A stretch of 64,000 bases of DNA from Chryseobacterium sp. JAH (GTDB lineage: Bacteria; Bacteroidota; Bacteroidia; Flavobacteriales; Weeksellaceae): contig NZ_LMAH01000001.1 of assembly GCF_001507335.1 (NCBI RefSeq), positions 620,001-684,000 on the forward strand, in the 5' to 3' direction. The notes beneath the pieces were generated by a model. The model saw nothing but the letters and a program-made list of their open reading frames with translations, had not been told where the DNA came from and ran no database searches. How positions within the stretch are numbered: position 1 is the first letter of the stretch; every line of letters begins with the position of its first letter. Shown piece by piece: positions 34,010 to 44,920 of this stretch. A program made the translations under genes and the position numbers.

Positions 34010-34100
34010 GTACAAAATTAAAGCCTTATAAATAAAATCTATAAGGCTTGGAACATATTTTTTATTTTTTAAATAAATTTTTTGGAGACCGGATCAGATT

Positions 34101-34328
34101 TCAGGAATTTCCTTTTTTCTGGAAATTACCAATTTTTAAAAACATATTCAGAATACCCAAAATTAATCCTGTTCCGACGGCTATCACTAAAGATTTTAGA
34201 AACAGATTTTTTAATGCTTCCTTATCTGAAAAGTCGATATCAAATAACCCGAAAACCAGAATTCCTGCAAAAAGTCCGGTAGAAACGGATATAAATGTCA
34301 TTTTAAAATAGGTAGATCTGTTCGTCAT
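34101..34328 (-). CDS. small two-helix membrane protein
   Basis: A 75-residue protein with two predicted transmembrane helices (FISVSTGLFAGILVFGLFDI about 12-31; SLVIAVGTGLILGILNMFL about 45-63) and charged ends. Located between the DUF763 gene and the YitT gene on the same strand, with 78 bp to the latter. No family recognised. Confidence 0.65.
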   Translation of the reverse strand: MTNRSTYFKMTFISVSTGLFAGILVFGLFDIDFSDKEALKNLFLKSLVIAVGTGLILGILNMFLKIGNFQKKGNS

Positions 34329-34406
34329 TTTTTTAGTTTAATTAATTTTTTTTAATCTGGAGAAAACTCAACTCTAAAAGAAACTTTACACATAAATGAT
34401 TAAATT

Positions 34407-35285
34407 TTAATGCTTGATAATTTCCTTTACAATTCCTCCCTGAGGTTCTCTTACGGTTTGGGTGAAAATAAATGCTTTCGGATCGATTGCCCGAACGATA
34501 TTCTGTAATTTCCTGACTTCCAGACGAGTTACAATCGTAAAAATAATATCTGCTTCTGTACTTTGTTCAAAAGATTCTTTCATAAAACCTCTTTCTCCTT
34601 TATATACAGTGATTCCTCTATTCATCGTTAAAACCAAAGCTTTTTTTATTTCTTCGCTGTTTCCCGAAACAATTGTTACCCCCGTGTAAGCTTCAATACC
34701 TTCTATCACATATTTGGTAATCTGACTTGCTACCAGATACGTCATAATCGCATACAATGCGGTTTCCACTTTCAAGAAAACTGCGGCAATAATAAAAATG
34801 ATGACGTTCATTCCCAAAATAATCTCGGTAATACTGAAACTGCTTTTTTTGAATGTTAAAAGAGCCAAAACCTCCATTCCGTCGAAAGTTCCGCCGCCAC
34901 GCATGGATAAACCAATTCCGATTCCCATGAAAAATCCGCCAAACATAGCGACCAATAATTTATCATGTGTCATTTCCGGAAAAGGAACGAAAGAGATTGT
35001 TATAATAATTAATAAAATTGTCAAAAAGCTTCTGATAGCAAAATGTTTTCCAATCTGAAAATAGGCTAAAATGATGAAAGGAGTATTTAAAATTAATAAA
35101 ACAACACCCAAATTCCAATGATAAACTTCGTGCATTAAAAGTGAAATTCCCGTTACGCCGCCATCTAAAAAGTGGTTGGGAACGAGGAAAGATTTTAGAG
35201 CAAAACTCGCAGAAATTACACCTAAAACGAGATAAATAATATCTGAAATGGTAAAAAGCGGGCCATGTTTAGTTGCTGAGCTCAT
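34407..35285 (-). CDS. YitT family membrane protein
   Basis: A 292-residue inner-membrane protein with about five to six helices in the YitT module (HFLDGGVTGISLLMHEVYH, GIGIGLSMRGGGTFDGMEVLALL, YAIMTYLVASQITKYVIEGIEA) and a C-terminal cytoplasmic DUF2179 domain (TIVTRLEVRKLQNIVRAIDPKAFIFTQ). GGVTGIS and GGTFDG are the family signatures. Function unproven; transport of a small solute is often suggested. The HD-domain gene lies 7 bp upstream of its start, so the two are cotranscribed. Confidence 0.92.
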   Translation of the reverse strand: MSSATKHGPLFTISDIIYLVLGVISASFALKSFLVPNHFLDGGVTGISLLMHEVYHWNLGVVLLILNTPFIILAYFQIGKHFAIRSFLTILLIIITISFVPFPEMTHDKLLVAMFGGFFMGIGIGLSMRGGGTFDGMEVLALLTFKKSSFSITEIILGMNVIIFIIAAVFLKVETALYAIMTYLVASQITKYVIEGIEAYTGVTIVSGNSEEIKKALVLTMNRGITVYKGERGFMKESFEQSTEADIIFTIVTRLEVRKLQNIVRAIDPKAFIFTQTVREPQGGIVKEIIKH

Positions 35286-35292
35286 AAAAGGG

Positions 35293-35877
35293 TTAGTCGT
35301 TTTTTAGTTTTGTTTTAATAATATTCAGGTTATCCTGTTTTTTGTCTTTCCTGCTGTTGATGGCAGTTTCGGTAAAATAATGATGGCTTTCCAGGAATTT
35401 TTCCTGCAACAGATTCCAGTCGCGTTCAGAATTGACGATTCCAAACATCGAAAGTTCTTCAAATAATTTGTCTCCAATGACAAAGAAATCGTTTCTCCCT
35501 AAATAATCCAAATCGGCATCCGCTAAAATCTGTTCCAAATGATTGTGCGGCGTCTGAGGAATTTTTGTTGCCATGATCATTCCTTTGATTTTATCGAGTT
35601 GCTCCTGAGAGTATCCGTATTCTAAAAGATATTCAGCTGCAATTTCGCATGATTTTTCTTCATGGTTTTTTGAACCGAATAAAAATCCTGTATCATGAAA
35701 TAAGGCTGCTGTTTTCAGCAACAACAAATCTTCATCGTTTACCTCCTCAGATTTTGCAATTTTTTCGACAGAATCGATAACGTCTTTTACGTGCATCACG
35801 CTGTGATAGGAAAGATGCTCAGGGAGATTTTCTCTGAGTCTTTTTATTATTATTTTATTTAATTTTTCGTATTCCAT
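35293..35877 (-). CDS. HD domain phosphohydrolase-like protein
   Basis: A 194-residue HD-superfamily protein: LSYHSVMHVKDVIDSVEKIA with the first His, LKTAALFHDTGFLFGSKNHEEKSC with HD, and ADADLDYLGR with the final Asp. All metal ligands are present. It probably cleaves a nucleotide or nucleic-acid phosphate; substrate unknown. It is followed by YitT after 7 bp. Confidence 0.87.
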   Translation of the reverse strand: MEYEKLNKIIIKRLRENLPEHLSYHSVMHVKDVIDSVEKIAKSEEVNDEDLLLLKTAALFHDTGFLFGSKNHEEKSCEIAAEYLLEYGYSQEQLDKIKGMIMATKIPQTPHNHLEQILADADLDYLGRNDFFVIGDKLFEELSMFGIVNSERDWNLLQEKFLESHHYFTETAINSRKDKKQDNLNIIKTKLKND

Positions 35878-35912
35878 ATTTTAAAATAGAAAATGTGTTT
35901 CTTGTTTATTTA

Positions 35913-36001
35913 AACGCAAAGTGCGCAAGGATTTCTTTGAATGTTATTCTGCAAATTTACTTTCGCAAAGACGTTTCACTCAGCAAAGCCGACAAAACTT
36001 T
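35913..36001 (+). repeat. dispersed intergenic repeat, copy D
   Basis: AACGCAAAGTGCGCAAGGAT, then TTTCGCAAAGACGTTTCACT and CAGCAAAGCCGACAAAACTT. Between the HD gene start and the adenylate cyclase stop. Confidence 0.75.
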
Positions 36002-36006
36002 TGTTG

Positions 36007-38013
36007 TTAATCCTTTTTAGTTTCAATCGCAAAATACATATCCATTTCGCCTTTTCCTTTTGTATGAATTTTACCTCTGTATTCGCATTGAACTCTATCT
36101 TTAACCAATTGATATGTCGATTCTGAGATATTTATTTTTCCCTTTTCGCTGTTCTGTTCCATTCTAGCCGCTGTGTTTACAGTGTCTCCCCAAATATCGT
36201 AAGCGAATTTTTTCACTCCGACAATCCCTGCAATCAAAGATCCTGAATTAATTCCGATTCTTATATCAAGAGCTTCCGGATGCGTCTTTTTCCTTTCCTG
36301 AATAAAATCAATAATATCCAAAGCTACCAAAACAGTCTGATAGGCATGGCATTCATTTTTAAGCGGCAAACCGCAAACCGCCAGATAGGCATCACCGATC
36401 GTTTTAATTTTTTCCAAACCATGCTTTTCCATGATTAAATCGAAAGCCGTGAAGCATTCATTAAGCTCAACCAGCATTTTCTCTGCCCCCATTTTCTCAG
36501 AACTCTGGGTAAAATTAACAAAATCGGTAAATAAAACGCTTACTTCATCATAATATTTGGCTTCAGAACTTCCGTTTTCCTTTAATTCTTCTGCCACTTC
36601 ATGAGGAAGAATATTGAGTAATAAATTTTCAGTCTTCTGTTTTTCTTTCTGCAATTCAAATGTTCTTTCGCCGACCTGCTTTTCTAATAAGTCATTTTGA
36701 TCCTGCAGAATCTGTTGTTTTTCCTGTTCCTGTTTTAAATTAACATCAGAAAGTCGGTTGACTTCGTCCAACTGTTTTACCAAACTTAAATTGGTTGACG
36801 CAAACTGCCATCCAAGATAAGCTGAAATTGAAATTGGAAAACTTACAATAACCAAAACAAGCAGATACAATCCAAATTCATCACTTGAAAGCATTTGAGG
36901 AGTTGCAATATTTAATGATTCTAAAATATTAAAAATGATGATAAGAATAATAATTGCAAAGAATGTAAGAATTCCTCCACCAACAATATAGGCAGATTTT
37001 TCTCTTCTAATCATTGCTCTGATAATGAGATAAAGAGATTCAAACCAGACGAAAAACAGATAGAAAAAAACAGTACTTATTGCCGCTGCCGCACTGAAAT
37101 AAAAGACAATAAGAAGTAAAGCAGCGATAACCAGCAAAATTTTTAATCTGATCTTACTTCTTCCAAACAAAGTATTGACAAAACCCGTAAGTGATGCCCC
37201 AAAAGCTACTATTGAAAGGAATGTAAAGAAACCATACGAATCTATACTTGCCGGATCATCCATTTCATAAAACAAAAGAATCATATAGCTCAACAGACCA
37301 ATCGAGAGATTGTATATTGAGAAATACAGATTGTAAACCGCTTTTCTGTAAAACAAAAATAAGAGGAGATGAATAAAACCTAAAGCAGAAAAAACGCCAC
37401 AAATGAGCATCGTGATGAAATTGAATCCTTCGGTCATTTCTACTTTTTCATCCAAAAACTCTTTGGCTGAAGCCAATTCTACGTCTAACACTACAGGACT
37501 GTAATTGATGATCATTTTCTTACCTCCAACAGCGGGTAAAAAACGAATGGCTAAAACGTTGACTTCCGTATTATTTAATGAGAAAAGTTCGGGAAGTTCA
37601 TTTTTTATTTTAAATTCTCTTAAAGCTCCTTTTCCGATTTTTCCGATTGTTTCGATTTTTTTACCATTCAGATAAATTTCTGAAGCTCCAGTCTGTTTTA
37701 TATCAAAACACAAAGATTTGTTAAAAGATGCGGAATCTATTTTAAAATAGTAACGAATCCAATAAACCTGATCTTTTTTGTATGATTTTTTTGAACTGAT
37801 GTCCGTACTTTCCCATGCAGAATCATCGAATTTAGGCAATGCAAAAGCCTGATTATCACCTGCAATAAATTTACTTTCTTCAATGGCTGCACCTGATTCT
37901 ATATCTTTTTCAGTAAAGATTCTGGGTTTATCAAAAGAATTTTGTGCAAAACATAAATTTTGTAATGCAATTAAAGCAAAAAATAAAAATGTAAAGAGTA
38001 GATTTTTTTTCAC
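36007..38013 (-). CDS. adenylate cyclase with 7TM-DISM-like sensor
   Basis: A 668-residue membrane receptor cyclase. Signal peptide (MKKNLLFTFLFFALIALQNLCFAQ), an extracytoplasmic beta-rich domain (about 25-195; VYWIRYYFKID, INGKKIETIG-type DISM fold), seven hydrophobic helices (about 196-400), a coiled coil (about 405-455) and a class III cyclase domain (SVLFTDFVNFT, IKTIGDAYLAVCGLP, YDIWGDTVNTAARMEQN). Both metal aspartates, the adenine-selective Lys and Asp, and transition-state Asn/Arg are present, so it should make cAMP. It uses a GTG start; no ATG fits the signal peptide. Next to a second cyclase, 11 bp apart. Confidence 0.92.
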   Translation of the reverse strand: MKKNLLFTFLFFALIALQNLCFAQNSFDKPRIFTEKDIESGAAIEESKFIAGDNQAFALPKFDDSAWESTDISSKKSYKKDQVYWIRYYFKIDSASFNKSLCFDIKQTGASEIYLNGKKIETIGKIGKGALREFKIKNELPELFSLNNTEVNVLAIRFLPAVGGKKMIINYSPVVLDVELASAKEFLDEKVEMTEGFNFITMLICGVFSALGFIHLLLFLFYRKAVYNLYFSIYNLSIGLLSYMILLFYEMDDPASIDSYGFFTFLSIVAFGASLTGFVNTLFGRSKIRLKILLVIAALLLIVFYFSAAAAISTVFFYLFFVWFESLYLIIRAMIRREKSAYIVGGGILTFFAIIILIIIFNILESLNIATPQMLSSDEFGLYLLVLVIVSFPISISAYLGWQFASTNLSLVKQLDEVNRLSDVNLKQEQEKQQILQDQNDLLEKQVGERTFELQKEKQKTENLLLNILPHEVAEELKENGSSEAKYYDEVSVLFTDFVNFTQSSEKMGAEKMLVELNECFTAFDLIMEKHGLEKIKTIGDAYLAVCGLPLKNECHAYQTVLVALDIIDFIQERKKTHPEALDIRIGINSGSLIAGIVGVKKFAYDIWGDTVNTAARMEQNSEKGKINISESTYQLVKDRVQCEYRGKIHTKGKGEMDMYFAIETKKD

Positions 38014-38024
38014 AATTATTAAAA

Positions 38025-40382
38025 TTAAATTTGATTAACAAAATACATCTCCATTGCGCCCTTTCCTTTGGTCTCGATTTTTCCGCGATATTCAAAAGAA
38101 AAGTCATCCTTTATTATCTGGTACGTTGCTTCAGAAACATTTAATTTCCCTAAAGAACTGTTCTGCTCCATTCTTGCCGCTGTATTTACTGTATCTCCCC
38201 AAATATCGTAAGCGAATTTTTTTACTCCCACAATTCCTGCAATCACAGGTCCGGAATGAATTCCGATTCTTATATCCAAAGCATTGGGATTCTCCTGTTT
38301 GCGATGCTGAATATAAGAAAGAATTTCCAGACTTGCATTCACCGCATTTTTTGCGTGTTGATCGTTAGACACCGGCAAACCACTTACCGCTAAATAAGCG
38401 TCACCAATGGTTTTTATCTTTTCTAAATTGTATTTCTCCATGATTCTGTCAAACTCTGTAAAGCAGATATTCAGCTCATTGAGAACTTCCTGTACACCAA
38501 TTCTTTCTGAATTCGCTGTAAAGTTGACGAAATCTGTAAATAAAACCGAAACTTCATCATAGTGTTTTGCATTGGTTTTTCCTTTTTCTTTAAGCTCTTC
38601 AGCAACTTCGTAGGGAAGAATATTCAGCAACAAATCATCAGATTTTTGTTTTTCTTCAGCGATTTTTTTGTTGTCTTTCCGTTTCTGATTATAAGAAAAC
38701 CCTGCAAAGCCTAATAAGAGAAGTGATAATCCGGCTCCGACTGCCCACATATTTTTCTGAGTCTTAGAACTTTCTAAATCAGCTTTGGCAACGGCATCTT
38801 TTTTCTCCTGATTGATATTCGCTAACTTCTTCTCCTGCATATATTTTTGTTCAGCCTCCTTTTTCTGGTAAGCATAACTAAGTTCAATTTCATTTCTCTT
38901 CGCATTTTCTTCCAATAAAAGTCTTTTTCGTTCTTCTTCTGTTTTTGCAGCCGCCTGTTTTTTCTCGTATTCAAAACGAAGTGCTTTTAATTCGATTTCT
39001 TGCTGAAGTTGGATCCGTTTGTTCTCTTCTTCGAGTTTTATTCTTGATCGTTCGCTGGCGAGTTCGGTTTGCGATTGTATATCATAAAGACTTCTCATGT
39101 TATCCAAACCGTATGTCTCTTCCCTTTTATCTTTTCCCTTTTTTAAGTAAAATAGAGACTTTTTATAATCTCCCAATTTTTCATAGGCTTCCTGCAAAAT
39201 CTCATAATTTTGAATAAAAACTTCAGCAGGAACCACTGTTTTTAAATTCAAAAAATAATCTAAATTTTCAGACTGTTTAATTGTAAGTTTTTGAAGTTCC
39301 TGAGCTTTTGCAATGTCTTGACCAAAATCTGCTTCATCATCAATCAGAGTTTTCAGATCAATCAATCCCTTTTGGTGCGTAAAGTAACGATACATTGGAT
39401 CTTGCTCCTTACTTAATTTTAAAGCTTTATTAATGTAGATCAGAGCATTTGTATACTCTTTTTGTTTATAATGTATATCAGAAAAATAGTAGTACACAAG
39501 CTTCAAATTATCATTCAACTGATGATTTTCAAAGTAATTTTTAGCATCATTTAAGAAAGGTTTTGCTGTCTCAAATTGTTTGGTTTCAGAGTAGATATTG
39601 CCTATCAACATTTTAGAATTCGCAACTTGTTGTTGGTTTTTATTCTTTTTTGCAATGCCAAGAGATTTTTGATAGTAGTCTAGCGATTTTTTAAAATCTT
39701 TATTTGAAAGATAGAAGCTCCCTGCGAAAAAATAAGCATCATATAAATATTCTGGAAAATTACTTTTTGTAAACTCAATGTATGTATTCAGAGATTTGTA
39801 TGCATCTACAGCGCTTTCTTGCAAAAAGTTATTTTGAAACAATCTTTGATACGCCATCAAGACCACTTTTTTATCTTTAATTTTATTTTGACTATAAAGA
39901 TTCAAAATTTGATTGCAGTAATTATTTGCTACTTCATTTTTTTTATTGACTGAATTTACGGTAGCTAATAAATAATAGACCAAGGCTCTTTTGTCGAAAT
40001 TTTCAGTTTTATTGAGATACTTTTCTCCTTCAAGTAAATATTTTTCGCTGTTTACAAGATCCATTTTTTCAACTAGTAAACTACCAATAAAAAGATTCGT
40101 TCTTCCAATTTGTTCAGTATCATTTAATCTCTCATAAATAGGTAAGCTTAATTTTGAATAAGCTATTGCACTATCAGCTTTTTTATTATCTAAATATAAA
40201 TTTCCGAGATCAACGTAGATTTTAGCTTTATTTCTGTCGCTATTTGCAAAAGCTAACTTACTTTTCAGTTCTAGAATCCCAGCAGAATCCTGCGCTTTGA
40301 AAACTGTATTTCCCGAAAAGAAAATACAGAATATTGCGATAGAGGTCAATTTATTTTTCAATAGCGAGATGGTTACGTTCAC
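38025..40382 (-). CDS. adenylate cyclase with TPR sensor region
   Basis: A 785-residue protein: N-terminal signal or anchor (TSIAIFCIFFSGNTVFKAQ), about seven tetratricopeptide repeats (residues about 40-420, e.g. FAGSFYLSNKDFKKSLDYYQKSLGIAK), a long Glu/Arg-rich coiled coil (about 440-545), one transmembrane helix (MWAVGAGLSLLLLGFAGFSY) and a class III cyclase domain with FTDFVNFT, IKTIGDAYLAVSGLP and YDIWGDTVNTAARMEQN. Catalytic residues complete for cAMP synthesis. GTG start. The cyclase domain closely matches the downstream gene, so the pair arose by duplication and sensor swapping. Confidence 0.92.
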   Translation of the reverse strand: MNVTISLLKNKLTSIAIFCIFFSGNTVFKAQDSAGILELKSKLAFANSDRNKAKIYVDLGNLYLDNKKADSAIAYSKLSLPIYERLNDTEQIGRTNLFIGSLLVEKMDLVNSEKYLLEGEKYLNKTENFDKRALVYYLLATVNSVNKKNEVANNYCNQILNLYSQNKIKDKKVVLMAYQRLFQNNFLQESAVDAYKSLNTYIEFTKSNFPEYLYDAYFFAGSFYLSNKDFKKSLDYYQKSLGIAKKNKNQQQVANSKMLIGNIYSETKQFETAKPFLNDAKNYFENHQLNDNLKLVYYYFSDIHYKQKEYTNALIYINKALKLSKEQDPMYRYFTHQKGLIDLKTLIDDEADFGQDIAKAQELQKLTIKQSENLDYFLNLKTVVPAEVFIQNYEILQEAYEKLGDYKKSLFYLKKGKDKREETYGLDNMRSLYDIQSQTELASERSRIKLEEENKRIQLQQEIELKALRFEYEKKQAAAKTEEERKRLLLEENAKRNEIELSYAYQKKEAEQKYMQEKKLANINQEKKDAVAKADLESSKTQKNMWAVGAGLSLLLLGFAGFSYNQKRKDNKKIAEEKQKSDDLLLNILPYEVAEELKEKGKTNAKHYDEVSVLFTDFVNFTANSERIGVQEVLNELNICFTEFDRIMEKYNLEKIKTIGDAYLAVSGLPVSNDQHAKNAVNASLEILSYIQHRKQENPNALDIRIGIHSGPVIAGIVGVKKFAYDIWGDTVNTAARMEQNSSLGKLNVSEATYQIIKDDFSFEYRGKIETKGKGAMEMYFVNQI

Positions 40383-40397
40383 TTACAAAAATAAAAA

Positions 40398-40425
40398 AAT
40401 CATTCTATTAAATAACAGAATGATT
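40398..40425 (-). terminator. terminator after thiol peroxidase gene
   Basis: Arms AATCATTCT and AGAATGATT, loop of 10 bases, followed by a T-tract on the minus strand. Confidence 0.75.
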
Positions 40426-40450
40426 CAAATTGGTGAGAAATAATTATATT

Positions 40451-40948
40451 TTACTTCAAAGCTTCTAAAGCAGCGCTATAATTTGGCTCGTTGGCAATCT
40501 CAGAAACCTGTTCTGTGTAAAGCACTTTATTATTTTCATCGGTTACAATTACGGCACGGCTCAAAAGACCTTTCATTGGAGAATCAGTAATGGTTACTTC
40601 ATAATCATCACCAAAAGTTCCTCTAAAATCTGAAAGTGTCTCTACATTATTCAAACCTTCAGCAGCACAGAATCTTGTTAATGCAAAAGGCAAATCTTTA
40701 GAAACATTGATGACAACAGTATTTTCTAATTGATTAGCTTCTTCATTAAATTTTCTTGCAGAAGATGCACAAGTTGGTGTATCGATACTTGGGAAAATAT
40801 TAAATACTTTTTTCTTTCCTTCGTAGCTTTCTAACGTTTTCACATTGAGACCAGAATCTACCAAAGCAAACTCTTTGATGGTGAACCCTACTTCAGGAAG
40901 TTTTCCCAATGTATGTACTTCGTTCCCTTTTAATGTTATACTTGACAT
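40451..40948 (-). CDS. tpx: thiol peroxidase Tpx (cytoplasmic)
   Basis: A 165-residue atypical 2-Cys peroxiredoxin that reduces peroxides with thioredoxin. Peroxidatic Cys in SIDTPTCASSARKFNEEA (about 60) and resolving Cys in FALTRFCAAEGL (about 94). NVVTLSDFRG-type and DSPMKGLLSRAVIV segments are complete; no signal peptide. A second, exported Tpx gene occurs at 60969. Confidence 0.95.
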   Translation of the reverse strand: MSSITLKGNEVHTLGKLPEVGFTIKEFALVDSGLNVKTLESYEGKKKVFNIFPSIDTPTCASSARKFNEEANQLENTVVINVSKDLPFALTRFCAAEGLNNVETLSDFRGTFGDDYEVTITDSPMKGLLSRAVIVTDENNKVLYTEQVSEIANEPNYSAALEALK

Positions 40949-41075
40949 ATTTTAATTTTTTAAAGTTTCATCAAATTTACTCAAAATGAAAACTTCTCTC
41001 ATGAAATAAAGGTTAAATTAATCTTAAAGTGGAAAAACTCATTGATTATTAAAGTGGAAAAAATTAAAATTTAAC

Positions 41076-41083
41076 TAAATTTG
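41076..41083 (+). promoter_or_regulatory. -7 box of icd
   Basis: TAAATTTG fits TAnnTTTG, 36 bp before the icd ATG; the -33 element is weak. Confidence 0.5.
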
Positions 41084-41100
41084 TGAAACTAAAACTTTAA

Positions 41101-43338
<2,238 letters not shown>

Positions 43339-43360
43339 TTTTTGGTTTTAATATAAATTG

Positions 43361-43391
43361 AAAGCTCCTTTAAAAAAGGAGCTTTTTTTAT
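43361..43391 (+). terminator. terminator of icd
   Basis: Arms AAAGCTCCTTT and AAAGGAGCTTT, loop AAA, followed by TTTT. Confidence 0.9.
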
Positions 43392-43537
43392 TTTCAAACA
43401 CGAATAGCATGAAGCTTTTTCACAAATAATACAATCTATAGCGACAATATGATAATCACTTTATTTGTCATTAGAAATCAAAAAATCGCTATTGATTTGA
43501 TTTCTTGAATTTTTAAATCTTTAAATCAATTAAATTT

Positions 43538-43876
43538 TTAAATCCTATCCTCCACAATCACCTTTCTATGTTCTCTACCCCAATTGATCATCTCAGAAAT
43601 AATGTTTCCAAAAGTTCTGCAATAGGCTGTTGGTTCATATTCGATTAAAACAGGAGTATCTGGATAGACAGTTCGTTTTACCAGCTTATTCATTTCCATA
43701 TCTTTCAATTCTTTTGAAAGCATTCTTGTCGTGATTCCGGGGATGCTTCTTTCAATTTCACGAAAGCGTTTATTACCGTTACAAATAGCATTAATAACCG
43801 GAATTCTCCACTTTCCGCCAATGAAATAAAGGGTATCCTGTAGCGCTCTTAATTCTTCGCTTTGATCTCTTTCCAT
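43538..43876 (-). CDS. HxlR family transcriptional regulator
   Basis: A 112-residue winged-helix protein of the HxlR family: LQDTLYFIGGKWRIPVINAI (about 12-31), RFREIERSIPGITTRMLSKELKDMEMNKLV (recognition region), and PVLIEYEPTAYCRTFGNIISEMINWG. Here the Cys is C-terminal (about 91) rather than near the first helix. Divergent from an SDR gene with 103 bp between starts; likely its regulator. The layout repeats the 7.1-8.4 kb pair. Confidence 0.92.
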   Translation of the reverse strand: MERDQSEELRALQDTLYFIGGKWRIPVINAICNGNKRFREIERSIPGITTRMLSKELKDMEMNKLVKRTVYPDTPVLIEYEPTAYCRTFGNIISEMINWGREHRKVIVEDRI

Positions 43877-43903
43877 GTTTACAAATTTAAGTGATATAAT
43901 TGA

Positions 43904-43931
43904 TGATACTGATATACTCTGTGATACTGAT
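43904..43931. promoter_or_regulatory. direct repeat in HxlR/SDR intergenic region
   Basis: TGATACTGAT occurs at 43904-43913 and 43922-43931, an 18-bp period, between the two divergent starts. Placement suggests an HxlR binding site; unproven. Confidence 0.4.
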
Positions 43932-43954
43932 TACAAAAGTATACCAATTTGAAG

Positions 43955-43962
43955 TAACTTTG
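43955..43962 (+). promoter_or_regulatory. -7 box of SDR gene
   Basis: TAACTTTG fits TAnnTTTG, 18 bp before the ATG at 43980. Confidence 0.45.
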
Positions 43963-43979
43963 TCAAAAATTTTAAAGAA

Positions 43980-44726
43980 ATGAATACATTCAGAAACAAA
44001 TTAGCCATCGTAACCGGAGGAAACAGCGGAATCGGTTACGCAACCGCAAAAGAATTAATTGCTCATGGAGCAAAAGTAATCATCACAGGAAGAAGAAAAG
44101 AAGCTGTAGAAAAGGCGGCTGAAGAATTGGGAGCAATTCCTTTCGTGGCAGATCAGGGAAAATTGGAGGATATTGAGTTTTTGAAGACGAAAGTTGAAAA
44201 TCAATATGGAAAAGTTGACATTTTATTCATCAACGCAGGGATTACAGGGTCTTTAGGATTAATTGAAAACATGACTGCAGAAAACTTTGATCAAGTGATG
44301 AACATTAATTTCAGAGGAGCTTATTTCACTTTAAGCAAATTTACACCTCTTTTAAACGACGGTGCTTCTGTTGTTTTTCTATCTTCAAATGTGGCCACGA
44401 CCTACAAACCAAACAGCTCAGTGTATCAGGCAAGCAAAGCTGCTCTAAATTCTATTGCAAAAACTGCAGCTGCGGAATTAGCACCCAGAAAAATTCGGGT
44501 AAATATGGTAAGTCCGGGACCTACAAAAACAGAAATCATGTCTAAAGCTGGATTGGATGAAGCTACATTAGAAGGTCTTAACGATTGGCTTATTAATTCT
44601 ATCCCTCTAAAAAAAATGGGAACCGCAGAAGATGTAGCCAAAGCAGTTGTCTATTTATCCGACAATAATATGGCTAGTTTTATGACAGGAACCGAAATTC
44701 TGATTGACGGTGGAATGGTGCTGTAA
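43980..44726 (+). CDS. SDR family oxidoreductase
   Basis: A 248-residue classical SDR: LAIVTGGNSGIGYATAKEL (cofactor site), FINAGITGSLG, catalytic Ser in VVFLSSNVATT, YQASKAALNSIAK with the catalytic Tyr/Lys, and GTEILIDGGMVL at the end. A basic residue after the second strand (TGRRKEAVEKA) suggests NADP. Divergent from and probably controlled by HxlR. Substrate unknown. Confidence 0.92.
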   Translation: MNTFRNKLAIVTGGNSGIGYATAKELIAHGAKVIITGRRKEAVEKAAEELGAIPFVADQGKLEDIEFLKTKVENQYGKVDILFINAGITGSLGLIENMTAENFDQVMNINFRGAYFTLSKFTPLLNDGASVVFLSSNVATTYKPNSSVYQASKAALNSIAKTAAAELAPRKIRVNMVSPGPTKTEIMSKAGLDEATLEGLNDWLINSIPLKKMGTAEDVAKAVVYLSDNNMASFMTGTEILIDGGMVL

Positions 44727-44737
44727 ACGGAAGAATT

Positions 44738-44801
44738 GAAGCTGGAGGCTGGAAGTTTGTGCAAGGAGGCGACAGACTTTCGCCTTCCATCATCCAGCTT
44801 C
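44738..44801. repeat. inverted repeat GAAGCTGG family
   Basis: Arms GAAGCTGGAGGCTGGAAG (44738-44755) and CTTCCATCATCCAGCTTC (44784-44801) pair at 15 of 18 positions. A single related arm, GAAGTTGGAGGCTGGAAG, is at 68-85. Probably a dispersed element; may also act as terminator for the SDR gene. Confidence 0.55.
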
Positions 44802-44829
44802 TAACGTTTTTAATTTCCAAAATTCCATT

Positions 44830-44897
44830 TTCACCTACCGATTTGTCCGGTTTACCTAATTTCAAATTCCGAAGCATCCATCAAAAAAGTACTTTTG
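44830..44897 (+). promoter_or_regulatory. LytTR-type element and promoter of haem/P460 gene
   Basis: TTCACC (44830) and TTTACC (44851) recur with a 21-bp period around ATTTGTCCGGTT (44841-44852). The -7 box TACTTTTG is at 44890-44897, 37 bp after GGTT. The same core, spacing and -7 box occur before the DUF1223 gene. Direct repeats two helical turns apart are the usual binding form for LytTR regulators, and a LytTR gene lies between the two targets. Confidence 0.65.
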
Positions 44898-44920
44898 ACC
44901 CATAAAAAAATAGATACATT

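Noticed and set aside
33821..34015. Open frame made of the heptanucleotide repeat on the minus strand.
   Set aside because: Product is a low-complexity translation of the repeat; the DUF763 gene in another frame is clearly genuine.
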